The notes beneath the pieces are model-generated. The model searched no databases, had not been told where the DNA came from, and saw only the letters and a list, made by a program, of their open reading frames with translations. Made by a program: the position numbers and the translations under genes. A stretch of DNA of 34,396 nucleotides from Crocosphaera sp. (GTDB taxonomy: Bacteria > Cyanobacteriota > Cyanobacteriia > Cyanobacteriales > Microcystaceae). Below, in pieces: positions 1-8,477 of this stretch; the first letter of the stretch is position 1, and each line of letters opens with the position of its first letter. Where the stretch lies: positions 1 to 34,396 of the forward strand of contig JASJBX010000032.1 in the NCBI GenBank assembly GCA_030066295.1, written 5' to 3'.

Positions 1-526
1 TAATCACCAGTTTATCCTCAAAATAGGGTTTCTCCATCCCATGAAAATCATCCCTGACCCAACAAAACTGTTGTGCGGTTTGCTGCTCTAAGGGGATATG
101 GGGATCGATCCCCCCATGAACCAACCAGACATCCCCTAAATCTAAATAGATGGGCAAGGTTTTCATCCAATCGATATGCTCTTGAGGGATATGATGATCG
201 TAACTGACTAAGGTAGAGTAACCACCCCCATATAGCCATCCTTGCAGTTGATGACTATTAATACCCCCTTGGCCAATGGTTTCTAATAGCATATGTTCAT
301 GGTTGCCAAGCAAACAATTGTACTTATGTGTCATGACAAGTTCTACCACTTGAGAACTCTGGGGCCCGCGATCGATTAAGTCCCCTAAAAAGTAAACCTG
401 ATCCTCTGAGTTAGGGGCGATCGCTTCTAAAAGAAGATTAAGGGTATCGTAGTGACCATGAACGTCACCAATAACAATACGACGGTTGGAACTAGCGGGT
501 TGAAAGGGGGAGGTAGGTGTTAACAT
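1..526 (-). CDS. PPP-family metallophosphoesterase, 3' end beyond the window
   Basis: The reverse strand is open from the ATG at 524-526 to the window edge, giving about 175 residues of a protein whose C-terminus is missing. The three metal-binding signatures of the calcineurin-like/PPP phosphatase family appear in order: GDVHG (about residue 19), GDLIDRGP (about 47) and GNHE (about 74). A later LVHGG supplies another conserved His. The family hydrolyses phosphoesters with a two-metal centre. Short bacterial members are either protein phosphatases or ApaH/PrpE-like diadenosine-tetraphosphate hydrolases, and the sequence visible here does not separate these. The protein has no signal peptide and is presumably cytoplasmic. 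The family call is strong; substrate is unknown. Confidence 0.85.
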   Translation of the reverse strand, partial: MLTPTSPFQPASSNRRIVIGDVHGHYDTLNLLLEAIAPNSEDQVYFLGDLIDRGPQSSQVVELVMTHKYNCLLGNHEHMLLETIGQGGINSHQLQGWLYGGGYSTLVSYDHHIPQEHIDWMKTLPIYLDLGDVWLVHGGIDPHIPLEQQTAQQFCWVRDDFHGMEKPYFEDKLVI

Positions 527-581
527 CTTGAGTTTTCTGTCATTTTTACGATGTCTAGGATTAGTATTCCCAGATGTTGGT

Positions 582-3053
582 CTAATATCTCACAGTCGCT
601 ACAGGACGATGAACATAAGCGATCGCCCTACCTGAAACTTTTTCTTGATTATAAGTTCCGATGAAGGTTCCTTCTAATTTTGTGTGGTGACGCACAAGAT
701 TTAATTGATAGTTGGCTTCTGCATTCGTGTTAGTAAATAGGTTAGGGAAGATTTGGATTCTGATGGTTAATTGATATTGATTACCATCAATTTTACTATC
801 TAGGATTTCTCCTTTAATTCCATCACCATAAACTCTTTTTTCCCATTGGTTATCCTCACAAACTAATCCCACGGCTAAATGATTTTTACTAATTTTAAAA
901 CTGGGTTGATCTTCGATTGTAGACGGTTTTAAGAGTTGTTGGCTGACGGTGCTATGAAGTAAGGTGAGGAAAATTTGTCCTTGTAAGGGTTGATGATTTT
1001 TCTGGGGCGGTTGTTCCCAAAAAGTTGCAATGGAAACGGATCTATAATTAGCTTTTCTTAAGGGGTTGATAATATTAAATAAGGGTTGATTATTCCATAA
1101 TTTATCATCGTTTCCATGCCAACGATATTTGGTATACCCTAATACCCCTGGATGGGAAAAGATACGATTCATTGTTTCAGTGGCTTTAATTTTTTGTCGC
1201 GTTTCTGGTTCGTAACCTCCTGGGGGTTCAATGGGATTTCTAAAGAAGGTATAGTGATCGGTCCAAGTGCTAATTTCTCCATTTAAAATAGGCCGTTCAA
1301 TTTGCTGATAAAAATCATCAAATAGTTCATAAAAATTCGCTCGATAATTGTTACGAGAAACCACATCCGCCCATTGTTTCTCTACTTCTATAACCGCTTT
1401 TCCTGGTGTTTTTCCCCAACGACAACCTAAGATTAAGTGATTGGGGTCATATTTACGGATTTTCTCAGTACAGATGCGATAATATTGTTCTACCCATTGT
1501 TTAATAAACTGATCATTATCTTCTTGATAACGATCGGATATTATAATTTCTTCTCTTAGGGTTAATTGTCTGACACTTTCTTTGCTATCAATCTTTATTT
1601 TCCAGGCTTTTCCTAACTTTCCTAAGGATTGATAACGATTTAAAACAAATTCCCAAGCTTTTTGGGCAGCCGGAATATCTGGTTTTTGACTTAAACAAAA
1701 TTGCAGTAAACCGATTCCTTTGGGGTTCAATTTTGGCTCAGAAGGTAATTCAATTTCATCGGATTGTATGGGTCCATCATGGCGATATGTTGGAGCATTT
1801 GCCAGAATAACTTCATTATTCTTAACCATTTCCATAAACCCTCTTTCGTTGTCTAAGAAATAGCCTAAAAGCATTTTATTATTTTTGAGAGGGGTACAAA
1901 GTTTTTTGCATTTTTTATCAACATTTTCAGCCCATTCAACATCCCAAACATCAGGAAATTTGGTAATCAACCAAGGTTCTTCATAATAGGTTTCAATGAT
2001 TTCTGTAAAGGCCATACCTTGGTCAAAAAATTCTGAAGTAGTCCAAGAACCCATGGCGTTAAACCCCCATTCTTTTAGGTAGTTAACCCAAGTTTTCACG
2101 GTCTTTTTAGGAACAGGAGGACGGTTAGCTCGTCTTCCTCCCATTCCTCCTGCATTTAAACCAGTACAACCTCGATGATAAAAAGCTTTTCCTTGGGGAT
2201 CAATAAACCACCATTTACCATTAATACTCTGTCCTACTCGAAAAAATCCCTCTTTTCCCCGAAGGGTTTTACTATCAAATTGAATCGCAGTTAATAGGCG
2301 ATCTTCATTCACTTTTGCCATATCTATTGTTTGTTGCCATTGACTTAATTTCCATTGATAAACTGCTTCTATTTCTCTTTCTGTAATCACTGTAAAACGA
2401 GGAGCTAACCGAGCCATTTTCCAAGGCAACCACCTTGTTTTTTCACCGTGATAAACTTCCATAATGATAGGATAAAGACCGGGCTTAACTCGGATCAGTT
2501 CTCCATGTTTTACTGCTTGATTATTCATCCAAATATTAGCTTTAACGTTTAGTCCAATCGCCCCATGACAGACTCTTAATAATTGAGGTTTATCGAAGGA
2601 TATTACTGTATACAATAATGAGGAGATTTTGGGTTTATTTTCTCCTAATTTTTTTAAATCAATCGCCTCAGTAAAGTCAGGCCAGCTATTAGCTATGATT
2701 TGAGCCTGTGGTAGTTCTTCTAATGTCTCTAAAATGTCTGGACGTTGCTCTCTAAGAAAAAGAGCCAACCTTGCCCTATCCTCTGGGTTTACTGAAGTTT
2801 TATATAACCATTTTTTGGGAACAGTATCATCACTAAATTGGACGGGTTCAATAATATCCTTAAAAACAATAGGTTTAGGAGGTTCAATGTTTATGATTTT
2901 GGGTTTTTGAGGTTTAGGCTCAATCCCTGGAATCTGACTATTATTCCTATTGAGATCCGTCTGGGCTAAAAGGGATTTTTGATTAGATTTTTGCCAAATT
3001 CCATAAAGAAAAACTGTGGTTAAACTTAATAAAAATCTTCGGGTGAATTTCAT
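582..3053 (-). CDS. Exported agarase-like (GH-A clan) glycoside hydrolase
   Basis: This 823-residue protein starts with a basic, hydrophobic leader (MKFTRRFLLSLTTVFLYGIW) and a Pro/Lys-rich linker at about 35-70, so it is probably exported or membrane-tethered. The segment at about 270-300 (FFRVGQ...WWFIDPQGKAFYHRG) resembles the start of beta-agarase-type TIM barrels. LGYFLDNERGF at about 396-406 carries an Asn-Glu pair typical of the clan GH-A acid/base. NGEIS at about 590-594 is a candidate nucleophile. A C-terminal beta-rich part of about 100 residues follows. It would act on a polysaccharide outside the cytoplasm, perhaps the cell's own extracellular matrix. I infer the hydrolase fold; family number and substrate are not determined. 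A PEP-CTERM protein is encoded 36 bp upstream on the same strand, so the two may be co-transcribed. Confidence 0.6.
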   Translation of the reverse strand: MKFTRRFLLSLTTVFLYGIWQKSNQKSLLAQTDLNRNNSQIPGIEPKPQKPKIINIEPPKPIVFKDIIEPVQFSDDTVPKKWLYKTSVNPEDRARLALFLREQRPDILETLEELPQAQIIANSWPDFTEAIDLKKLGENKPKISSLLYTVISFDKPQLLRVCHGAIGLNVKANIWMNNQAVKHGELIRVKPGLYPIIMEVYHGEKTRWLPWKMARLAPRFTVITEREIEAVYQWKLSQWQQTIDMAKVNEDRLLTAIQFDSKTLRGKEGFFRVGQSINGKWWFIDPQGKAFYHRGCTGLNAGGMGGRRANRPPVPKKTVKTWVNYLKEWGFNAMGSWTTSEFFDQGMAFTEIIETYYEEPWLITKFPDVWDVEWAENVDKKCKKLCTPLKNNKMLLGYFLDNERGFMEMVKNNEVILANAPTYRHDGPIQSDEIELPSEPKLNPKGIGLLQFCLSQKPDIPAAQKAWEFVLNRYQSLGKLGKAWKIKIDSKESVRQLTLREEIIISDRYQEDNDQFIKQWVEQYYRICTEKIRKYDPNHLILGCRWGKTPGKAVIEVEKQWADVVSRNNYRANFYELFDDFYQQIERPILNGEISTWTDHYTFFRNPIEPPGGYEPETRQKIKATETMNRIFSHPGVLGYTKYRWHGNDDKLWNNQPLFNIINPLRKANYRSVSIATFWEQPPQKNHQPLQGQIFLTLLHSTVSQQLLKPSTIEDQPSFKISKNHLAVGLVCEDNQWEKRVYGDGIKGEILDSKIDGNQYQLTIRIQIFPNLFTNTNAEANYQLNLVRHHTKLEGTFIGTYNQEKVSGRAIAYVHRPVATVRY

Positions 3054-3089
3054 AACAATTTTTAGTTTGAGTTAGCTTTTTCAGTTATT

Positions 3090-3755
3090 TCAAGCTTTTT
3101 TTTGACCTAGTTTACGTTTAAAAAAGGCACCAAACCCGATGGCCGTGGCTGAACCTAAAATCGTTAAAGGTTCAGGAACAACAGCCATTTCAGGGGCAGG
3201 TGTTGAAACAAAAAAGGCACTTTTTTCTGTGCTACTTTGTTGAAGGGTTTGATTGGATGGACTTCCAAATAAAGTGGCTTCAAATCTGACATTATTATTA
3301 TCACCATTGGTTAAAAGCTTGATAATTGGATCTTCTGGATCGTTAAAGGTTCTACTAAATTCTCTACCACTGGAAGTGTTATTAATGGTTCTTAATCCAC
3401 CAAATAAAGAATAACAAACAGAAGACAGATCAGATGATTGGCAAAAATCAACGTTTAAGGTGAACAAAGAACCGACAGTATTTAAACTCCCATCACGATT
3501 AATAAACCAACTTCTTTCTCCTGATGATCCCTGTTGATCGAGAAACGACACTTTCAGTTGTAAGTCTAAGAGATAATCCGTTGAAGAAGTTTGAGGTGTG
3601 ATTGAAACTTCGTTGACAACTAAATCAATTTTTTCAATGGCTTCCCCTGCAAAATCTTGTTTGACTGTGGCAGCGATCGCTTCTTGAGTCTCAACACAGC
3701 CTAATGCTAAAGAGACTCCGGTTGTCAAGGTCACTAACTTAGAAAGTTTAACCAT
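3090..3755 (-). CDS. PEP-CTERM sorting-domain protein
   Basis: This exported protein of about 221 residues ends with a tripartite sorting tail: Val-Pro-Glu-Pro, a hydrophobic helix (LTILGSATAIGFGAFF) and a basic end (KRKLGQKKA). In the PEP-CTERM/exosortase system such tails are cut and the protein is released to the envelope or extracellular matrix. I chose the ATG at 3755 over one at 3794 because it has AGGA eight bases upstream and starts directly with a signal peptide (MVKLSKLVTLTTGVSLALG). The longer form adds 13 residues before it. The middle is a beta-rich domain of no recognised family with two Cys near mature residues 85-95. The exosortase gene is not in this window. The neighbouring glycoside hydrolase suggests a role in surface polysaccharide, which is only contextual. 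Confidence 0.85.
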   Translation of the reverse strand: MVKLSKLVTLTTGVSLALGCVETQEAIAATVKQDFAGEAIEKIDLVVNEVSITPQTSSTDYLLDLQLKVSFLDQQGSSGERSWFINRDGSLNTVGSLFTLNVDFCQSSDLSSVCYSLFGGLRTINNTSSGREFSRTFNDPEDPIIKLLTNGDNNNVRFEATLFGSPSNQTLQQSSTEKSAFFVSTPAPEMAVVPEPLTILGSATAIGFGAFFKRKLGQKKA

Positions 3756-3899
3756 GGTTTTTTTCCTAATAATTTTACCAATTTGAGAATTCATTTCCTA
3801 ATACCGATTAAACTCGATTAAGAGCAATTTGTCATCCTAAAATGTAATCGTTAATGTATAACTTTGCGTTACGTACGTATATAACATCCCTTCGGGTCA

Positions 3900-3927
3900 G
3901 GCAGAAGGCAGGGGGCAGGGGGCATGA
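3900..3927. repeat. Heptameric short tandem repeat (GGCAGGG type)
   Basis: Four 7-base units in tandem: GGCAGAA, GGCAGGG, GGCAGGG and GGCATGA. They lie in the 160-bp gap upstream of the PEP-CTERM gene. Seven-base G/A-rich units of this kind are known in cyanobacteria as STRR sequences. Related but different heptamers occur at 13789, 15479, 17181 and 20681. Confidence 0.75.
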
Positions 3928-3954
3928 GAAAAGATTTTTAGTTCAATTTAGGTT

Positions 3955-5100
3955 TTAATGTAAACCTAACAATAAAAGTTGAGTGGTTTGTTCCGGGTTA
4001 AAGTTGTCGTCACTGATTAAGATTAATGTCTGAGTGCCATCTGCTAATGTTGGTCCGAGGGTCATTCCTTCTAGGTTATCTAATTCGATCCCTATGCTTT
4101 CTAGGTCCAATAACAGCTTTTTTCTTAAGGGTGTAATCCCTTCTATTCCGTCTTTAAAACTAACAATGGTCGAGGTTTCAGACGCAGCACTATTGACCAC
4201 TTGAAATAATTTTGCCCCAAACCCAAACATTCCAAAGGTTCTTTCTAAGCTTAACCAGGAACCTTCACGGGGCAAAGCGAGTAATTCCGTGAGACCATTG
4301 GCGATCGCACCTTTGGGGGTTTCATCCAACAAGTATAAATGTTCGGCCACCACCACCGGGGGACCGACGGGACTAATGACATAGTGCAGCAGACGCACCG
4401 GAATATTCACGGGAGGGGTTGAACTGGTATCTTGTGTTAACGAGGCTTCTGTGGCGGTAAATAGGCGGAAGGGGTCGTCTTTTAAGGTACTGGTGGCACT
4501 GATGGTCAAAGGTTCAAACCCGAGATTTTCTTCAACGCCTTTCGGTTCACTGTCGGGAGCGGTTGGAATGAGATAACGTTGGGGGAGACGGATCTGCTGT
4601 TGAAGTTGTCCTGTATTGGGGTTAAATTCGCCGATAAAGGGGTTAATTCCCTGTTTACGAACCCCCTCACTAGAAATAAACAGAGTGCCTCTAGGAGACA
4701 AGGAAATGCCTTCTGGATCGATAGTTTGGGATGAGTAGGTTTGTCCTGTTTCGTTTTTGAGCAAGGTGACATTTTCCACCGTTACCCCTTCTATTTTGAC
4801 GGGTTGCTCGTTATCCGTAGAAATACTTATCTTCAGGGTATAAAATCGAGCGGGAGCTTGTTGGGAGCGATCGTCGGATAAGGCGTAGAAGCGATCCTGT
4901 TGGCGATCATAGGTAAGGGCTGATAGACCTCCTAGAGGGGTTTGCTGGAATGTTTGACTGGGAATTTCGTACTTATCTAGGAATTCTAAACTAATTAGGG
5001 GAAATAGCCTCTCTTCTGCCTGAATTTGAGGGATATCACTACAAGCAGATAAACTAATGATCAGGATTAAAGCTAAGAGCAGATCAGTAATTATCCTCAC
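3955..5100 (-). CDS. Phytase-like/esterase-like lipoprotein
   Basis: The 381-residue product has a lipoprotein signal (hydrophobic leader then LSAC, with the lipidated Cys at about residue 20). The body has the pattern of the esterase-like domain of phytase-like proteins: LGGLSALTYD (about 57-66), FYALSDDRS (about 71-79), a DPEGIS loop (about 128-133), and a C-terminal DNLEGMTLGP...LILISDDN. This is consistent with a beta-propeller binding metal through Asp/Glu loops. It is probably anchored on the periplasmic side and may hydrolyse phosphate esters. Family members are mostly uncharacterised, so activity is an inference from the family name. It is transcribed divergently from the TPR gene that starts at 5243; about 140 bp separates them and should hold both promoters. 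Confidence 0.8.
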   Translation of the reverse strand: MRIITDLLLALILIISLSACSDIPQIQAEERLFPLISLEFLDKYEIPSQTFQQTPLGGLSALTYDRQQDRFYALSDDRSQQAPARFYTLKISISTDNEQPVKIEGVTVENVTLLKNETGQTYSSQTIDPEGISLSPRGTLFISSEGVRKQGINPFIGEFNPNTGQLQQQIRLPQRYLIPTAPDSEPKGVEENLGFEPLTISATSTLKDDPFRLFTATEASLTQDTSSTPPVNIPVRLLHYVISPVGPPVVVAEHLYLLDETPKGAIANGLTELLALPREGSWLSLERTFGMFGFGAKLFQVVNSAASETSTIVSFKDGIEGITPLRKKLLLDLESIGIELDNLEGMTLGPTLADGTQTLILISDDNFNPEQTTQLLLLGLH

Positions 5101-5242
5101 ATTGATGTCCTAATAACACAACTCTCTCTCAAATGTTATCTTATATTGAGTTATCCGTGACCTGTTATCAGTGATTTATTTGCGACTGATTGGTTAGGGT
5201 AAGTATATGATTCAATTAATATCAATGTTGGTGAGGAAAATT

Positions 5243-6619
5243 ATGACTTCTTTTGGAAACTATATTCATAAATTATCTGTTTTAACTATTCTAGGGTTTA
5301 TCATGTTTGTTGCGGATATTGTGCCATCTAATCAGCCAGCTTTATCCCTTCCTGAACCTGAATTAAATCCTTTAGAAATACCTTTGGATGATGAATTACT
5401 TCCTTCTGTTCCTCGTCCTCTAACCCCATTAGAACAAAAAAGATTGAGAAGAAACCTAGATGAATTAAACCAAGAAGCGCAACAAGAATTAGATGATGGT
5501 AACGATAATGAAGCTTTTAAGATTTGGTATCGAGAATTAAGATTAAGACGAGTTTTGGGAAGAATAGAAGAAGTTAACGCATTGGGACGGGTTGGAGAAA
5601 TTGCTTGGAATAAAACCCGCACCGAAGATGTACAAATTATTAGCAAAAGAATTGTCGAATTACAACAATTATCGGAGCAAGAAGATCCCTTAAGTCCAGA
5701 ATTTTTGATTGCTTTAGCTAATGCTTACGCTAAATTACATAGTTTAGATAATTCTATTATTGTTTATCAAAAGGTTCTAAATTATGCCAGAGAAAATGAT
5801 AGTCCTTTTACCGAAAAAGAAGCGTTACAAGGGTTAGGAAGACTCTATTTAGCTAAATTTGATTATCCTCAAGCTGCAACCATCTATGAGGAATTATTAG
5901 ATATGGCACAACTGGAACAAAATACTTACGAAGAAGGGTTATATTTACAAGCACTAGCTGAAATCTATACCGCTTCTTTACAACCTAATAATGCAGCAGA
6001 TATTAAACAAAGATTAGTGGATAGTCATCTTGCTAGTCAGAATATTGAGTTTGTCCCCCCTTTAAAAATTGATATTGGTCAAGATTATGAAACCTTAGAC
6101 CAGCCAGAATTAGCCAGTCAAAACTATCAGGAAGCTTACGCTTTAGCTTGGTCTTTACAACTGTTTGGTGCAGCAGCAGAAGCATTAACTAGATTAGCTA
6201 ATTTATACACTGAATATGAACAAGAAGACTATGCGTTACAGATTTATCAACGTTTAATCCAAGTTGAACAATTATCTTATAATTATTATGGTTTGATGAG
6301 AGTTTATGATAAGATTGGAGAAATTTATCTAGAAAATGAACAATATGAACCAGCTTTATCTGCTTTTCAAGAAGGATTAATTTTAGCCCGTTCTCTCAAT
6401 CATAATCAAGAGCATTTTCTATCACAAATTCAAAAAGTTAATCAAGGAATGAATCAAGGAATTGAAGAGGAAGAGGAAACCCCTACGGTTGAAGAAGATG
6501 CACCCTCTGTACCCACTGAGCTTGATACCATTAAAGATGAAATAGAAAACCCAGGCAACCCTTTTGATAGTATTGATGAATTTGAAAATAGATTTGAACG
6601 GGATAATATCTTAAGGTAG
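5243..6619 (+). CDS. Exported tetratricopeptide-repeat protein
   Basis: The 458-residue product begins with a signal peptide or membrane anchor (KLSVLTILGFIMFVADIVPS). I prefer the ATG at 5243 because GAGG lies just before it (GAGGAAAATT-ATG); an upstream ATG at 5207 would add 12 residues and lacks such a site. After a Pro/Leu-rich linker (about 35-65) come helical TPR-like repeats from about residue 80 to 400, for example LANAYAKLHSLDNSIIVYQK and LQGLGRLYLAKFDYPQAATI. The last 60 residues are very acidic (EEEEETPTVEEDAPS) and probably disordered. TPR arrays bind other proteins; no enzyme motif is seen. It is probably a periplasmic or membrane-attached scaffold found in cyanobacteria. The gene converges with the TVP38 gene, 22 bp between stops. 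Confidence 0.8.
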   Translation: MTSFGNYIHKLSVLTILGFIMFVADIVPSNQPALSLPEPELNPLEIPLDDELLPSVPRPLTPLEQKRLRRNLDELNQEAQQELDDGNDNEAFKIWYRELRLRRVLGRIEEVNALGRVGEIAWNKTRTEDVQIISKRIVELQQLSEQEDPLSPEFLIALANAYAKLHSLDNSIIVYQKVLNYARENDSPFTEKEALQGLGRLYLAKFDYPQAATIYEELLDMAQLEQNTYEEGLYLQALAEIYTASLQPNNAADIKQRLVDSHLASQNIEFVPPLKIDIGQDYETLDQPELASQNYQEAYALAWSLQLFGAAAEALTRLANLYTEYEQEDYALQIYQRLIQVEQLSYNYYGLMRVYDKIGEIYLENEQYEPALSAFQEGLILARSLNHNQEHFLSQIQKVNQGMNQGIEEEEETPTVEEDAPSVPTELDTIKDEIENPGNPFDSIDEFENRFERDNILR

Positions 6620-6641
6620 GAAAGATTAACTCCTCTCTTCT

Positions 6642-7373
6642 TTATGTTTTTTCAATTTGATTATTTAAGGCATTTTGAGACACTTTAGTAACATAAATGG
6701 TCACGAATAAAGTGGCAATAAAACCGATTATATATAATGCCAATTCTAAGGGTGTTTTCTCTCTTCCGTCTGCTCCTAAAGTGGCAATATTACCAATGAG
6801 AGAACCAATGTAAACATACATAATTGTCCCCGGTAACATCCCAATCCAAGAGGCAATGGTATAATCTTTTAAGGATACTTGGGTAATACCAAAAGCGTAG
6901 TTTAAAATAACAAAGGGGAGTACAGGGGATAAGCGAGTTAATCCGACAATTTTCCATCCTTCTTTGGCTACTGCTTCATCAACTGCCTGAAATTTTGGGT
7001 ATTTTTCTATCTGTTGGCTTACCCATTTTCTGGCCAAATACCGTCCGATTAAAAACGCTAAAATTGCCCCTAACATCGACGCAATAGACACTAAAAGAGA
7101 ACCTTTAACCACATCAAAAATAACCCCTGCACCCAAGGTTAAAATAGAGGCAGGGATGAGGAAAACGGCTGATAAAATATAAACAATGATAAAGATTAGA
7201 TAACCAATAGTGCCTAAATCTTGTATCCATTGTAGCAAGTTCTGTAAGGTTTGAGTAATACTAAAAGCATCCAAAACACCTAACTGTTTAATAGTAATAA
7301 TAGCAGCAGCAGTTAACACAGTAATGCCTCCCAATTTTAACAAGAGTTTTCTTAATTTTGTCTGTTGTATCAC
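6642..7373 (-). CDS. TVP38/TMEM64-family (DedA-like) membrane protein
   Basis: The 243-residue protein has about five or six hydrophobic stretches. It carries the family core: a FLIPASILTLGAGVIF helix, a GRYLARKW turn after a glycine-rich helix (about 110-117), and a re-entrant LTRLSPVLPFVILNYAFG segment (about 145-162). TVP38/DedA proteins are now viewed as lipid scramblases or transporters of the SNARE-associated superfamily. Here the gene lies 31 bp downstream of arsS on the same strand, so it is likely the third gene of the arsenic unit. From memory, Synechocystis PCC 6803 has a comparable trio, which would suggest a link to arsenolipid or arsenosugar handling. That functional link is an inference; the family call is firm. 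Confidence 0.88.
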   Translation of the reverse strand: MIQQTKLRKLLLKLGGITVLTAAAIITIKQLGVLDAFSITQTLQNLLQWIQDLGTIGYLIFIIVYILSAVFLIPASILTLGAGVIFDVVKGSLLVSIASMLGAILAFLIGRYLARKWVSQQIEKYPKFQAVDEAVAKEGWKIVGLTRLSPVLPFVILNYAFGITQVSLKDYTIASWIGMLPGTIMYVYIGSLIGNIATLGADGREKTPLELALYIIGFIATLFVTIYVTKVSQNALNNQIEKT

Positions 7374-7404
7374 GTTTTTTCCCTAGGTTTAGTTACCAAA
7401 TCAA

Positions 7405-8400
7405 TTAAATTAATGCTCCTCCACAACTCGAACCACTCCCCGCAGTACAACCATAACAATAATTGGCGGTTTTGATGTCAGTAATAACGTCTAAATTATC
7501 AAGTTTTAATAAGGTTTCTACCGTGATGGGTTCCCCATTAGGTAAGGTAGCTGGAATGTTCTCCATTTGATTAAAATCACAGTCATAAACATTGCCTAAA
7601 TAATCAATAGAAAGTTGATTCCGACACATAATATGGTGGAGGGTTTGGGGGTTATAATGAGACTCTAAAAATTGCAGATAAGAATCATATAATTGTTTGT
7701 TTTGTAAATAAGTTTTGATTCGCCCAATCGGTAAATTAGTAATCGTAAAAAGCTGGTTAAATTTCAGATCGAAATTTTCTTTGAGAAACGTCTTATAATC
7801 TTTCTCTAATTGAATCTGATTGGGAGTTAAAGAAAAGTTTTTATTACTAGGAATAGAAGGATTATAAACCAAATCTAAAACCAAACTAGGATCAGATCCA
7901 TAACCCAATTGATTGAGTTTTTGAATGGCACGAATAGAAGCATTATAAACCCCTTTACCTCTTTGTTTATCTACATTATCCTCTAAATAACAGGGTAGAG
8001 AAGCAATCACACTTAACTGACGTTGGGCAAAATATTCGGGTAAATATTCAAAACCTGGCTCAAAAAAAATAGTTAAGTTTGAGCGTACAATTACTTCTTT
8101 TTTAGCTTTTCTTGCTGCTTCAACTAACAGGTTAAAACCGTAGTTCATTTCCGGCGCACCTCCGGTTAAATCAACGGTTTCAATTTGTGGGAAGCGGTTA
8201 ATAAGTTCCAGTAATTGTTGACATATTTCTGGGGATAATTCTTCTGTTCTTTTAGGACTTGCTTCCACATGACAATGGTGACAGGCAAGGTTACAACGTC
8301 GCCCTAAATTAATTTGTAATACGGTTATTTTTTGTTTATCTAAAGGGGTTTTTATTTTCTGAGCAAAGGGAGTTATTTTATGGGTATTTAAAGCAATCAT
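7405..8400 (-). CDS. arsS: Arsenosugar-biosynthesis radical SAM protein ArsS
   Basis: The 331-residue enzyme carries the radical-SAM cluster motif CNLACHHC (CxxxCxxC) close to the N-terminus, then VDLTGGAPEMN, the usual GG(A/E)P SAM-binding segment. The C-terminus has further Cys (CYDC-like CD near 272 and CYGCTAGSGSSCGG at the end) that could hold extra clusters, as in ArsS/SPASM-like proteins. ArsS is thought to attach the deoxyadenosyl group to dimethylated arsenic on the way to arsenosugars. I set the start at the ATG at 8400 because GGAG lies eight bases before it; an ATG four codons earlier would place that site inside the gene. arsM is immediately upstream (77 bp, same strand), supporting a two-step pathway. 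Confidence 0.88.
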   Translation of the reverse strand: MIALNTHKITPFAQKIKTPLDKQKITVLQINLGRRCNLACHHCHVEASPKRTEELSPEICQQLLELINRFPQIETVDLTGGAPEMNYGFNLLVEAARKAKKEVIVRSNLTIFFEPGFEYLPEYFAQRQLSVIASLPCYLEDNVDKQRGKGVYNASIRAIQKLNQLGYGSDPSLVLDLVYNPSIPSNKNFSLTPNQIQLEKDYKTFLKENFDLKFNQLFTITNLPIGRIKTYLQNKQLYDSYLQFLESHYNPQTLHHIMCRNQLSIDYLGNVYDCDFNQMENIPATLPNGEPITVETLLKLDNLDVITDIKTANYCYGCTAGSGSSCGGALI

Positions 8401-8423
8401 CTTTCTCTCCATATCAATAAGTT

Positions 8424-8463
8424 GTTAACAGTAATCGGTAACTGATTCCTGATTACTGCTAAC
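8424..8463. repeat. Intercistronic inverted repeat between arsM and arsS
   Basis: Arms GTTAACAGTAATC (8424-8436) and GATTACTGCTAAC (8451-8463) pair at 12 of 13 positions around a 14-base loop. It lies in the 77-bp arsM-arsS gap. With no T-tract it is not a standard terminator. It could tune the relative output of the two genes or be a small dispersed repeat. Confidence 0.6.
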
Positions 8464-8477
8464 TAATCATTCCATAA

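Noticed and set aside
48-239. 63-codon minus-strand frame
   Set aside because: It overlaps the phosphatase gene in another frame; the phosphatase frame carries all family motifs.
4506-4772. 88-codon minus-strand frame
   Set aside because: It lies inside the phytase-like lipoprotein gene on the same strand in another frame and has no recognisable content.
5332-5646. 104-codon frame opposite the TPR gene
   Set aside because: A Ser/Asn-rich mirror of a helical coding region, typical of an antisense shadow.
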